This document shows positions 8,865-17,180 of a stretch of DNA of 64,000 bases, piece after piece. Every line of letters begins with the position of its first letter. The first letter of the stretch is position 1. The stretch comes from Brachybacterium kimchii. GTDB taxonomy: Bacteria > Actinomycetota > Actinomycetes > Actinomycetales > Dermabacteraceae. The position numbers were made by a program, and so were the translations under genes. The notes below the pieces were generated by a model. The model was given only the letters and a program-made list of their open reading frames with translations. It had not been told where the DNA came from and did no database searches. Location: positions 2,852,001 through 2,916,000 of the forward strand of contig NZ_CP097218.1 of assembly GCF_023373525.1 (NCBI RefSeq), given 5' to 3'.

Positions 8865-9653
8865 ATGTCTGATTTCCTGAAGCAGCGTCCCGGCGCCCCG
8901 CAGGGCTTCTTCGCCGCCGAGGCCGCAGGCCTCGCCTGGCTCGCGGCGCCGCGCGCGGTGCCCGTGGTCGAGGTGCTCGAGGAGGGTGAGGACCACCTGC
9001 GCCTCGAGCGCCTCGAGTCGGTGCGGCCCTCCCCCGAGGATGCCCGCGCCTTCGGCGGGCGCCTCGCCCATCTCCACGACGCAGGGGCCGAGGGATTCGG
9101 CGCCTCCCCGTCGGACACCTCGTGGTTCGGTCCGCTCGACTCGCCGTTCGAACTGCCGACCACCGCCCGCGAGGACTTCGCGACCTTCTGGGCGCAGGAC
9201 CGTCTGGAGCCGCTCGCGCGCCGCGCCTCCCCGCAGCTCGGGGCCGACGGGTCCGCGGCCGTCTCCCGCGCGATCGACGCGATCGCCGGCGGCGCCTTCG
9301 ACGGCGTGAGCGGGCAGGGGCGCGAGGATGCCTCGCGCGTCCACGGCGACCTGTGGTCGGGGAACCTGATGTGGACGGACGCGGGAGGGACGCTCATCGA
9401 CCCCTCGGCGCACGGCGGGCACCGTCTCGAGGATCTCGCGCTGCTGACGATGTTCGGCGCGCCCCACATCGACGCGATCCTCGCGGGCTACGAGGCCGCG
9501 CACCCCATGCCGACGGGGTGGCGCGAGGACCTGCCCGCGCACCTGTTCTTCGCGCTGCTCGCGCACGTGGTCCTGTTCGGGGGCGGCTACGGGGCCGAGA
9601 GCGTGCGCGTCGCGGAGCAGATCACCGAGCGCGCCCGGGATCTCACGACCTGA
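8865..9653 (+). CDS. Fructosamine kinase family protein
   Basis: A 262-residue member of the fructosamine-3-kinase/aminoglycoside-phosphotransferase fold. Key features are the catalytic loop HGDLWSGNLMW near residues 160-170, then IDPSAHGGHRLEDLA with the magnesium-binding Asp, as in bacterial FN3K-like proteins. These phosphorylate ketoamine-modified proteins or free fructosamines so that the sugar comes off. It probably acts in the cytoplasm in glycation repair. TACGGT ends 7 bases before the ATG, so it is probably leaderless. Confidence 0.87.
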   Translation: MSDFLKQRPGAPQGFFAAEAAGLAWLAAPRAVPVVEVLEEGEDHLRLERLESVRPSPEDARAFGGRLAHLHDAGAEGFGASPSDTSWFGPLDSPFELPTTAREDFATFWAQDRLEPLARRASPQLGADGSAAVSRAIDAIAGGAFDGVSGQGREDASRVHGDLWSGNLMWTDAGGTLIDPSAHGGHRLEDLALLTMFGAPHIDAILAGYEAAHPMPTGWREDLPAHLFFALLAHVVLFGGGYGAESVRVAEQITERARDLTT

Positions 9654-9686
9654 GCACGGCCCGGACGCGGGTGCCGTCCGCGCCGG

Positions 9687-10511
9687 TCACGCCCGCGCGA
9701 GGATCTCCCCGTGCAGCAGCACGAACCAGCCGGCGGGATCGTCGGCCCAGCGCTTCCAGTCCTCGCCGATCGCGTCGAGCTCGTCCTGGCTCGCGCGGCC
9801 GGCGTTCAGGAGCTGCTGGGCGACGGCGCCCGCGGTGATGCGCTGCGAGGAGGAACCGGCCCAGAAGGCGCGGTCGGCGGGGGTCGCGTAGCACCAGGTG
9901 CCCGCGCCGGGCTCCACGTCGCTCAGCCCCGCCTCGAGCGCCCAGCCCAGCAGGCGCCGACCGGCGTCGGGCGTGCCGCCGTTGGCGGCCATGGCCTCGA
10001 TGAACAGCTCGCGCCACGTCTCCAGGCCCGGCAGCTCGGGCCACCAGCGGAAGGCGCCGTAGTCGGCCTCGCGGGCGGAGACGATGCCTCCGGGCGCGGT
10101 CACGCGGCGCATCTCGGCCAGCACGCGGACGGGATCGGCGACGTGATGGAGCACCTGGTGGGTGTGGGCGACGTCGAAGGCGGCGTCCGCGAAGGGCAGG
10201 TGGTGGGCGTCGGCCGCACGGACCTCGACGCCCTCGAGGCCCTGGCGGGAGAGCTCGTCGCGGGTGATCCCCGCGGACTCCTCGGAGACCTCGATCGCGG
10301 TGACGTTCTCGGGGCCGACGATGCGGGCGAGGTCCGCGGTGATCGTGCCCGCGCCGCTGCCGACGTCCAGCAGACGCATGCCCTCGCGCAGGTGCGGGAG
10401 GAGGTGCGCGGCCGAGTTCTCGGCGGTGCGGTGCCGGTGGGAGGAGAGCACCGCGTCCTCGTAGCCGTGGGTGTAGTGGTGCTCGTGGCCGTGACCGGGG
10501 TGCTCGCTCAT
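9687..10511 (-). CDS. Class I SAM-dependent methyltransferase
   Basis: A 274-residue methyltransferase. A His-rich start (GHGHEHHYTHGYED) is followed by motif I LLDVGSGAGTIT near residue 47, AIEVSEES, AADAHHLPFADAAFD and the HQVLHHVADPVRVLAEM stretch, as in ubiE/arsM-like enzymes. The substrate is unknown. Its ATG overlaps the stop of the EamA gene (ATGA), so the two can be translationally coupled. TAGCGT also ends 7 bases before the ATG, suggesting an extra internal leaderless promoter. Confidence 0.87.
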   Translation of the reverse strand: MSEHPGHGHEHHYTHGYEDAVLSSHRHRTAENSAAHLLPHLREGMRLLDVGSGAGTITADLARIVGPENVTAIEVSEESAGITRDELSRQGLEGVEVRAADAHHLPFADAAFDVAHTHQVLHHVADPVRVLAEMRRVTAPGGIVSAREADYGAFRWWPELPGLETWRELFIEAMAANGGTPDAGRRLLGWALEAGLSDVEPGAGTWCYATPADRAFWAGSSSQRITAGAVAQQLLNAGRASQDELDAIGEDWKRWADDPAGWFVLLHGEILARA

Positions 10512-11479
10512 GGGCGCGACGCTACGCGCGCCTCCTCGGCCCCGGGCGCAGGTCTCGCCATCTGATGTTCCTCGTCGGCCACGGTTCCTCCGGCCCGTCG
10601 TGCCCGTCGTGCCCGCCGCGGCGCCCATGACGCGAGCAGCACGCCACCGACCACGAGCACTCCCCCGGCCAGCTCGAGCGGGGCGACGCCCTGGGAGAGC
10701 ACGATCCAGGCCGCGCTCATCCCCACCACGGGCACCAGCATCGAGAACGGCGCGACGGACCCCGCGGGATGGCGCGACATCAGCCAGCTCCAGATCCCCG
10801 AGGCGACCAGCGTCGCGATGACCACCGTGTACAGCAGGCCGAGAATCGCGAGCAGGCCGGGGCCGGTGAGGAGGCCGTCTGCGGAGGCGGCGATGCGCTG
10901 CGGCCCCTCGACGAGGAGGGAGAGCACGAGCGTGGGGATCGGCGGGATCACCGACATCCAGAGCACGAGCCGCAGGGGCTGGGTCGAACGGGCCTCCCGC
11001 GTGCAGATGTTGCCGATCGCCCACCCGAGGCCCGCGAGGAGGGTGAGGACGAAGGGCCAGATGGCCGCGTTCTCCGCCCGGTGCCAGCCGACGACGGCGA
11101 GGCCGAGGACCGCCACGCCGATCCCGATCCCGGCCCGCCGCCCCAGCGACTCCCGGGTGAAAAGGACGCCGAGGAGCACCGTGAACGGGGCCGACGCCTG
11201 CAGCACGAGGGAGGCGAGGCCCGCGGGCATGCCCAGCGTCATCGCGATGTAGAGCAGAGAGTACTGGGCGACGCCGAAGCCGAGGCCGTAGCCCAGCAGC
11301 CAGCGCAGGGGGACCTGCGGCGGGCGCACGAGCAGCACGGTGGGGATCGCGATGAGGGCGAAGCGCAGGGCGACCAGGAACAGCGGCGGGAACTGCGCCA
11401 GGGAGGCGTCGATCGCGAGGAAGTTGACGCCCCAGATCGCGGCGACGGCGATCGCGAGGAGGCGGTGGCGGCTGGGCAT
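10508..11479 (-). CDS. EamA/DMT-family transporter
   Basis: A 323-residue drug/metabolite transporter with ten predicted membrane helices in two EamA repeats (AAIWGVNFLAI at the start, GLGWAIGNICTREA mid-protein) and a charged C-terminal tail. Such proteins export amino acids or other metabolites. ATG 11479 was chosen over an upstream GTG because CACCGT ends 6 bases before it. It is transcribed away from a LysR regulator 71 bases off, a common pairing in which the regulator controls the exporter. Confidence 0.86.
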   Translation of the reverse strand: MPSRHRLLAIAVAAIWGVNFLAIDASLAQFPPLFLVALRFALIAIPTVLLVRPPQVPLRWLLGYGLGFGVAQYSLLYIAMTLGMPAGLASLVLQASAPFTVLLGVLFTRESLGRRAGIGIGVAVLGLAVVGWHRAENAAIWPFVLTLLAGLGWAIGNICTREARSTQPLRLVLWMSVIPPIPTLVLSLLVEGPQRIAASADGLLTGPGLLAILGLLYTVVIATLVASGIWSWLMSRHPAGSVAPFSMLVPVVGMSAAWIVLSQGVAPLELAGGVLVVGGVLLASWAPRRARRARRAGGTVADEEHQMARPAPGAEEARVASRP

Positions 11480-11508
11480 GGGTCCACGGTGCACCGGCCC
11501 TCACTTCA

Positions 11509-11536
11509 GCACAATCGCAGAGTTCTGCACCATCGC
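11509..11536. promoter_or_regulatory. Direct repeats in the EamA/LysR promoter
   Basis: GCACAATCGC (11509-11518) and GCACCATCGC (11527-11536) are direct repeats with 18-base periodicity. They lie between the two divergent leaderless starts. The first would overlap the -35 region of the exporter promoter (TTGTGC read on that strand). They are candidate regulator contacts. Confidence 0.45.
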
Positions 11537-11550
11537 TGTAGCGTTGCTGC

Positions 11551-12528
11551 ATGGACGTGCGTCACCTGGAGCTCCTGCGCGAGTTCGCCGCGCGCGGCAG
11601 CGTCACCGCCGTCGCCGCCGCGACCCACCGCACCCCGTCGGCCGTCTCGCAGCAGCTGCGCGCCGCCCAGCGCGACCTGGGGGTGCAGCTCGTGCGGCCG
11701 CAGGGCCGGGGTCTGCGGCTCACCGAGGCCGGGGACCTGCTGGCCCGGGGCGGGGACGAGGTCGCCGAGGCGGTCGCCGGGGTCGCCTCCCGGCTCGACG
11801 ACCTGCTGGGCGCACCCAGCGGCACGGTCGACGTGCTCGCCCTGGCGAGCGCCGCGGTCTACCTCTACCCGCACGCGGTGTCGACGCTCGAGGGCTCCGG
11901 GATCGACCTCGTGCTGCACGACGACGACATCGCCGAGGCCCGCTTCGCCGCGCTCACCGCCGACCACGACATCGTCATCGGCCATTCGCTGATCGGGCCG
12001 GCGCCCGCCGGGAGCGAGCGCTGCCGGGTGGTGCCGCTCGGCGCCGAGCCGCTGGACGTGGCGATGTCCGCCGACCATCCGCTGGCCTCCCGCGCGACCC
12101 TCACCGCGGCCGACCTCGCTGACCAGGACTGGATCGGCGTGCCCGAGGGCTTCCCCTTCGACCGCGTGCTGCAGACGATCTCGATGGCCACGGGGACCCG
12201 CCTGCACGTGGTCCAGCGCCTGCGCGACAACCATCTCATCGAGGCCCTCGTCGCGCGCAGCGACCTCCTCGCCATCCTCCCGCGATACACCACGCGCACC
12301 GATCGCGGGATCGCCCTGCGCCCCGTGGAGGGCGTGCCGACCCTGCGCCACGTGAGCGCCCTGATGCGGCCCGACGCGGCGCAGCGCTCGGCCGTGCGGC
12401 GGGTGCTCGAGGTGCTGCGCGAGGCGGCCGACGCGGCGACGCGGGCCGCCGCGGGCGCACAATGGGCGGGCGGCCCATGGGACGGCAGGGCCCGCAGCAC
12501 CGGAGACGAGGAGAGGGACGAGGCATGA
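11551..12528 (+). CDS. LysR-family transcriptional regulator
   Basis: A 325-residue LysR-type regulator. Its N-terminal winged helix is [22 protein letters not shown] followed by [19 protein letters not shown] (recognition helix). The effector domain runs from about residue 90, with [22 protein letters not shown]. It probably senses a small molecule and controls the divergent EamA exporter. TAGCGT ends 6 bases before the ATG, so it is probably leaderless. Its TGA overlaps the start of the CDF gene (ATGA), placing the metal transporter in the same mRNA. Confidence 0.9.
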   Translation: MDVRHLELLREFAARGSVTAVAAATHRTPSAVSQQLRAAQRDLGVQLVRPQGRGLRLTEAGDLLARGGDEVAEAVAGVASRLDDLLGAPSGTVDVLALASAAVYLYPHAVSTLEGSGIDLVLHDDDIAEARFAALTADHDIVIGHSLIGPAPAGSERCRVVPLGAEPLDVAMSADHPLASRATLTAADLADQDWIGVPEGFPFDRVLQTISMATGTRLHVVQRLRDNHLIEALVARSDLLAILPRYTTRTDRGIALRPVEGVPTLRHVSALMRPDAAQRSAVRRVLEVLREAADAATRAAAGAQWAGGPWDGRARSTGDEERDEA

Positions 12529-13568
12529 GCACAGCCCCGCAGGAGGCTCACCCGGCGCCGCTCGCGCCGACCCCGCAGGCAGGGGACGGCTCCGACGACT
12601 CCTCCGGCAGCGGCCTCACCGTGATCCTCGCCTTCGGGGCGAACCTGCTGGTGGCGATCGCGAAGTCGATCGTCGCGGCCCTCACGGGATCCGCCTCGAT
12701 GCTCGCCGAGGCCGCGCACTCCTGGGCCGACACCGGCAACGAGGTCTTCCTGCTGATCGGCGAGCGCCGCGCCCGCAAGCCGGCCGACGCCGCCCACCCC
12801 ATGGGCTACGGCCGCTCGGGCTACGTGTGGGCGATGTTCGCCGCGATCGGCCTGTTCGCCGTCGGCGCCGGGGTGTCGATCTGGCACGGCATCCAGTCGC
12901 TCGGCGCGAGCGGCGACGAGGGGGCCGACTACACCTGGGGCTACGTGGTCCTCGGCATCTCCTTCCTGCTCGAGGGCACCTCGTTCCTGCAGGCCCTGCG
13001 GCAGACGCGCGCGGGGGCGAAGCGGCGTCGGATCAGCCCCCTGCGCTACGTGCGCACCACGTCCGACCCGATGCTGCGCGCGGTGTTCGCCGAGGACTCG
13101 GCGGCGCTCGTGGGGCTCGTGATCGCGGGACTCGGACTGTTCCTGCACCAGATCACGGGGAACGCGATGTGGGACGCGCTCGGCTCGATCCTCGTCGGCG
13201 TGCTGCTGGGCGTGATCGCCGTGATCCTCATCGGCCGCAACGCCTCGCTGCTCACCGGCGAGGGCGGGACGCCGCTGGTGAGGAACCGCCTGCTGGCGAT
13301 CCTCGAGGAGAACCCCGACATCGAGACAGTGACCTTCCTGCACACGGAGTGGATCGGTGCGAACAAGCTCTTCGTGGTCGCGTCCGTGGACGTGGTGGGC
13401 GACGTCAAGGAGTCCGAGCTGCGCGAGAAGGTGCAGGCCGTGGAGGATCTGCTCGAGCGCGAGGACGACGTGGAGCGCGCGCTGCTGACGCTCGCCCGCC
13501 CCGGCGACACCACCCGGCTCGAGCCCTCGCCGCTGCCCGACTGGTACGGACCCTCCGACGGGGACTGA
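12525..13568 (+). CDS. Cation diffusion facilitator (CDF) transporter
   Basis: A 347-residue CDF protein. After a Ser/Gly/Asp-rich N-terminal leader of about 30 residues come helices with the metal-site text [20 protein letters not shown] (HxxxD) and later [12 protein letters not shown] soluble C-terminal domain (residues about 245-330) follows. It should export a divalent metal such as zinc, iron or manganese in exchange for protons; the metal is not decided by the sequence. The start overlaps the LysR stop and has a purine-rich GAGGAGAGGGACGAGG site. Confidence 0.87.
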   Translation: MSTAPQEAHPAPLAPTPQAGDGSDDSSGSGLTVILAFGANLLVAIAKSIVAALTGSASMLAEAAHSWADTGNEVFLLIGERRARKPADAAHPMGYGRSGYVWAMFAAIGLFAVGAGVSIWHGIQSLGASGDEGADYTWGYVVLGISFLLEGTSFLQALRQTRAGAKRRRISPLRYVRTTSDPMLRAVFAEDSAALVGLVIAGLGLFLHQITGNAMWDALGSILVGVLLGVIAVILIGRNASLLTGEGGTPLVRNRLLAILEENPDIETVTFLHTEWIGANKLFVVASVDVVGDVKESELREKVQAVEDLLEREDDVERALLTLARPGDTTRLEPSPLPDWYGPSDGD

Positions 13569-13580
13569 AGGCCGAAGCCT

Positions 13581-13614
13581 GAGGACCGGGGGCCGAGGAC
13601 CGGGGGAAACCCCC
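13581..13614. repeat. Short tandem repeat with small hairpin
   Basis: GAGGACCGGGGGCC is followed at once by GAGGACCGGGGGAA, a 14-base near repeat. Its end forms GGGGG-AAA-CCCCC, a small hairpin 13 bases after the CDF gene that may act as a weak terminator. Confidence 0.5.
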
Positions 13615-13651
13615 ATCGACGCCTCCGCGCCGCCCCGCCTACGATCGGGGC

Positions 13652-14071
13652 ATGCGTTCGATCCTCACCCTGATCCTCAACATCATCTGGCTGCTCACCG
13701 CGGGCTGGTCGCTGTTCCTGGGCTACGTGCTGGCCGGGATCATCGCCTGCATTCTGGTGGTCACGATCCCCTTCGGCCTGGCGTCGTTCCGGATCGCCGG
13801 TTTCGTGATCTGGCCCTTCGGGCGCGAGGTCGTGGACACCCATCGCGGCGGCGCCATGAGCGCCGTGGGCAACGTGATCTGGTTCCTGGTCGCCGGGCTG
13901 TGGCTGGCGATCGCGCATGTGCTGACCGCGGTCGCGCAGGCCGTGACGATCATCGGCATCCCGCTGGCCTGGGCGAACATCAAGCTGATCCCGGTCACCT
14001 GCTTCCCGTTCGGCAAGGAGGTCATCTCCTCCTCCGATGCCCGGGCGCAGATGTTCCCGACCGCCCGCTGA
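13652..14071 (+). CDS. YccF-domain membrane protein
   Basis: A 139-residue protein with two copies of the YccF motif. The first half has ILNIIWLLTAGW ... TIPFGLASFRIAGFVIWPFGRE; the second has VGNVIWFLVAGLW ... GIPLAWANIKLIPVTCFPFGKE. Four membrane helices are predicted. YccF proteins are widespread inner-membrane proteins of unknown role. TACGAT ends 6 bases before ATG 13652, so the gene is probably leaderless and expressed on its own. Confidence 0.88.
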   Translation: MRSILTLILNIIWLLTAGWSLFLGYVLAGIIACILVVTIPFGLASFRIAGFVIWPFGREVVDTHRGGAMSAVGNVIWFLVAGLWLAIAHVLTAVAQAVTIIGIPLAWANIKLIPVTCFPFGKEVISSSDARAQMFPTAR

Positions 14072-14098
14072 GGTCGGCCGTCCCGGCGAGGGCCCCGC

Positions 14099-14848
14099 TC
14101 AGGCGCCCGACGGCGCGGGCAGCACGCAGAACTCGTTGCCCGAGGGGTCGGTGAACACCCGCCAGGGCAGGTCGCCCCAGTCGGGGTGTTGCTCGGCGCC
14201 GCCGCGCGCGACGATCTCCGCGGCGACCGCGTCGGCGTCCTCGCCCGCTCCGAGGCGCACGTCGAGGTGGATCCGGTTCTTGCCGTCGGCCGCGCGCTTG
14301 GGCGCCGGTTCCGCGCACATCTCGAGCAGCGGCCCGCGGCGCGAGGGATGGCGCAGGGATGCGTCGGCGACGCCCTCGACCGGCGCCCATCCCGTCAGCC
14401 ACGACCAGAACTCCCGGTCGCGCGCGGGATCGGCGGAGTCGAGCGGGAGCGCGGCGATCGGGCCCGTGCCGCGATAGGCCGCGCGCTCCTCCATCACGCA
14501 GAAGGGGTTGCCCTCGACGTCGCCCAGCACCACCCACGGCACGTCGCCCTGTCCGATGTCCAGGTGCCGCGCGCCGAGCGCGAGGGCCCTCTCGACGACC
14601 TCCGCCTGCCCGGGCCCGCCGAGCAGGTCGAGGTGCAGGCGCAGGGCCTCGGTCGGCGGCACGGGGACGGGCTGGAGGCACACGTCGAGGAAGGCGCCCG
14701 GCTCGGGGCCGTTCCCGGGATCGAGGTGCACGCGCATCTCGAACCCCTCCGGCCCGTCGGTGAGGCGCTCGGCGTCCAGCAGCTGCCGCCAGAAGCCGCC
14801 CAGTCGGTGCGGGTCGACCGCGTCGATGACGATGTTCTCGAGGTGCAC
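14099..14848 (-). CDS. Two-domain VOC/glyoxalase-fold protein
   Basis: A 249-residue protein built of two VOC (glyoxalase/bleomycin resistance) modules, about residues 1-125 and 130-249. Both end in a DPSGNEFCVL-like strand (GNPFCVM and GNEFCVLP). These proteins isomerise, cleave or bind small hydrophobic compounds; the substrate is unknown. GTG 14848 has a GAGGGGG site in front. It starts 10 bases after the stop of the preceding hypothetical gene, so the two form an operon. Confidence 0.8.
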   Translation of the reverse strand: MHLENIVIDAVDPHRLGGFWRQLLDAERLTDGPEGFEMRVHLDPGNGPEPGAFLDVCLQPVPVPPTEALRLHLDLLGGPGQAEVVERALALGARHLDIGQGDVPWVVLGDVEGNPFCVMEERAAYRGTGPIAALPLDSADPARDREFWSWLTGWAPVEGVADASLRHPSRRGPLLEMCAEPAPKRAADGKNRIHLDVRLGAGEDADAVAAEIVARGGAEQHPDWGDLPWRVFTDPSGNEFCVLPAPSGA

Positions 14849-14858
14849 GGCGTCCCCC

Positions 14859-15257
14859 TCAGCGCGCGGCGCCCGCGGGCCGCAGCCGGTCGGTGGGCAG
14901 CTCGACGTCGATGCCTCCCACCAGGTCGATGGCCTTGGCGACGTGCCCGGACATGTTCTCTGTCGTGCGGCCGACGATGACGCGGTCGCGATCGATCTCG
15001 CGGATGCGCACGCGCGTCCACCCCGCCTCCTCCTGCAGCAGCCAGTCCTCGGCGAGGAGCCGCAGGCCGATCCCGTCGAGCACGGCCTCCGCCTCATCCA
15101 GGTCCATCGGCTCGCCGCGGCGCTGCCACAGCAGGTCGTAGGGGACGAAGCCGCCGTCGGCGGTCATCTCCATGTAGCCCACGTGCTCGCCGTCCTCGGC
15201 GCGCAGGTGGTCGAAGACGTCGGCCGCATCGGGACGCGGGGAGGCACCTGTGCTCAT
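14859..15257 (-). CDS. Conserved hypothetical protein (132 aa)
   Basis: A 132-residue soluble protein I cannot assign to a family. It is acidic, with text such as VGYMEMTADGGFVPYDLLWQ and ENMSGHVAKAIDLVGG, and no membrane segments. TAGATT ends 8 bases before ATG 15257, matching the leaderless pattern seen across the window. It is the first gene of an operon with the two-domain VOC protein. It is divergent from the aldo/keto reductase. Confidence 0.7.
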   Translation of the reverse strand: MSTGASPRPDAADVFDHLRAEDGEHVGYMEMTADGGFVPYDLLWQRRGEPMDLDEAEAVLDGIGLRLLAEDWLLQEEAGWTRVRIREIDRDRVIVGRTTENMSGHVAKAIDLVGGIDVELPTDRLRPAGAAR

Positions 15258-15390
15258 GGCGTGCGAATCTACGCGGCGCCGTCGGGGATGGCGAGGTGTT
15301 TGCGCGCCGGGCCGCCCAAGGGCCCGCCGCGCATTCCGCCCACAGCGCACCCGTTGGCGCTCCCCGTCGGCGAGGCGCAGGATGGCCCCC

Positions 15391-16275
15391 ATGAGCACTG
15401 GACACATCGGAGACCTCACCGTCCGCCGCGTCGGATACGGCGCCATGCAGCTCGCCGGCCCGGGCGTCTTCGGACCGCCTGCCGATCCCGAGAACAACAA
15501 GAAGGTGCTGCGCCGCGCCGTCGAGCTCGGCGTGGACCACATCGACACCGCCCAGTTCTACGGTCCCGACGTCGTCAACGACCTCATCCGCGAGGCCCTG
15601 CACCCCTACCCCGAGAACCTGCGCCTGGTGACGAAGGTCGGCGCGCAGCGCGGCGAGAAGGGCGAGTGGCTGCCCGCGGGCGAGCCCGACCAGATCGTCG
15701 AGCAGGTCGAGCAGAACCTGCGCTCCCTGGGCACCGAGCAGCTGGCCATGGTGAACCTGCGCCGCTACGAGCTCGATGCTCCCGGCGGCGAGGAGCCCGA
15801 CCTCGACGAGCAGCTGGCCGCGCTCGTGACGCTGCGCGAGCAGGGCAAGATCGCGCAGATCGGCATCTCGAGCGTCCCGGCGGCCACGGTGCGCCGCGCG
15901 GTCGAGGCGGCAGGCGTGGTCTCGGTGCAGAACCCCTACTCGATCCTGGACCGCTCCGGGCAGGAGGCCCTCGAGGTCGCGCGCGAGCACGGCCTGGCCT
16001 TCGTCCCGTACTTCCCTCTGGGCTCGGCGTTCACCGGGGGCCCCGAGAAGATCGCGGCCGAGCCGCACATCGCCGCGGTCGCCCAGAAGCACGGCGTCGC
16101 GCCCACGCAGGTCGCGCTCGCCTGGCTGCTCGCCCAGTACGAGAACGTGCTGCTGATCCCCGGCACCGCCTCCGTCGCCCACCTCGAGGACAACCTCGCG
16201 GTGGACGACATCGAGCTGGACCCCGAGGACCTCCTGCAGCTCGCGAAGGTCGAGGAGTCGCCCGTCAGCCACTGA
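15391..16275 (+). CDS. Aldo/keto reductase
   Basis: A 294-residue AKR-family oxidoreductase. It has GYGAMQLAGPGVFG at the start, the catalytic Asp-Tyr pair in HIDTAQFYG (about residues 51-56), Lys in LVTKVG near 81 and the C-terminal NADPH-binding text LLIPGTASVAHLEDN. The usual fourth tetrad residue (His) sits in a position that reads NLRRYE here, as in some actinobacterial members. It probably reduces carbonyls with NADPH. It is followed by a strong terminator. Confidence 0.88.
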   Translation: MSTGHIGDLTVRRVGYGAMQLAGPGVFGPPADPENNKKVLRRAVELGVDHIDTAQFYGPDVVNDLIREALHPYPENLRLVTKVGAQRGEKGEWLPAGEPDQIVEQVEQNLRSLGTEQLAMVNLRRYELDAPGGEEPDLDEQLAALVTLREQGKIAQIGISSVPAATVRRAVEAAGVVSVQNPYSILDRSGQEALEVAREHGLAFVPYFPLGSAFTGGPEKIAAEPHIAAVAQKHGVAPTQVALAWLLAQYENVLLIPGTASVAHLEDNLAVDDIELDPEDLLQLAKVEESPVSH

Positions 16276-16284
16276 CCGGGAGGA

Positions 16285-16326
16285 CCTCGCCGCGCGGGAC
16301 GGCTTTGCCGCTCCCGCGCGGCGAGG
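16285..16326 (+). terminator. Strong terminator after the aldo/keto reductase
   Basis: A perfect 15-bp stem (16285-16299 with 16312-16326) encloses a further CGGC-TTT-GCCG hairpin, giving about 19 pairs with one bulge. It begins 9 bases after the reductase stop and ends only two bases before the -10 box of the next gene. Confidence 0.8.
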
Positions 16327-16340
16327 ACTACCGTCAGCCC

Positions 16341-17180
16341 GTGCCGAAGATCCCCTCCCCCTCCGACGGCGCCCGCATCGCCTATGACGTGACCGGTTCG
16401 GGCCCCGCGGTCGTCCTCCTCCACGGATCCGTGCTCTCCCGCGCGATCTGGCGCGCCTACGGGTACGTCGACGCGCTGAGGAGCGACCGCACGGTGATCC
16501 GCATCGACCTGCGCGGGCACGGACGGTCCGACGCCCCGCACGAGGCGTCGGCCTATACCCAGGACGCGTTCGTCGCGGACATGATGGCCGTCCTCGACGC
16601 CGAGGGCATCCAGCGCGCCGCGCTGATGGGCTACTCGCTCGGCGCGCGCATCGCGGTCACCGCGGCCGTGCGCCGTCCCGAGCGCGTCACGCACCTGGTC
16701 TCCCTGGGCGGCTCCGCCTCCGCGCAGCAGGGCTCCGTGGACACCGTGTTCTTCCCCGGCACCGTCGAGACCCTGCGCAGCGAGGGCATGGAGGGCTTCT
16801 GCCGGGCGCAGGGGCTGGGGCCGGAGGTCAGCGGCCGACGCGACCGCGGCACCCGCACCGCCTTCCTCGCCGCCGATCCCCTGGCGATGGCCGCCCTGTT
16901 CACGGCGACCGAGACCACCCCCGGCATCCCCGACGCCGAACTCGCCGCGTGCCCGGTCCCCGCACTCTGGATGGCCGGCGATCGCGACCACCCCCGCTTC
17001 GAGGAGTCCGAGCACGCGGCGGCGATGATGCCCGACGCGCGCTTCGTCCCCCTGCCCGGCCGCACCCACGCCGGGACGCTCGCCCCCGCCGAGCCGATCC
17101 TCGAGCAGGTCATGCCGCTGCTCGACGCCCCGTCCCCCTCCGCCCCCTCCCCCGCATCGACGCGTCAGGAATCCGCATGA
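16341..17180 (+). CDS. Alpha/beta hydrolase
   Basis: A 279-residue alpha/beta hydrolase with HGSVLSRAIW near residue 32, the nucleophile elbow GYSLGA near residue 98, Asp in MAGDRDHP and His in PGRTHAG. Esterase or lactonase activity is likely; the substrate is unknown. The GTG start at 16341 has TACCGT ending 6 bases before it, so it is probably leaderless. The TGA overlaps the ATG of the MFS gene (ATGA), so hydrolase, transporter and a VOC protein form one operon. Confidence 0.86.
   Translation: MPKIPSPSDGARIAYDVTGSGPAVVLLHGSVLSRAIWRAYGYVDALRSDRTVIRIDLRGHGRSDAPHEASAYTQDAFVADMMAVLDAEGIQRAALMGYSLGARIAVTAAVRRPERVTHLVSLGGSASAQQGSVDTVFFPGTVETLRSEGMEGFCRAQGLGPEVSGRRDRGTRTAFLAADPLAMAALFTATETTPGIPDAELAACPVPALWMAGDRDHPRFEESEHAAAMMPDARFVPLPGRTHAGTLAPAEPILEQVMPLLDAPSPSAPSPASTRQESA

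Noticed and set aside
14508-16340. N-terminal extension of the hydrolase frame back to 14508
   Set aside because: It crosses three other genes and a strong terminator. The leaderless GTG at 16341 and the start of conservation agree.
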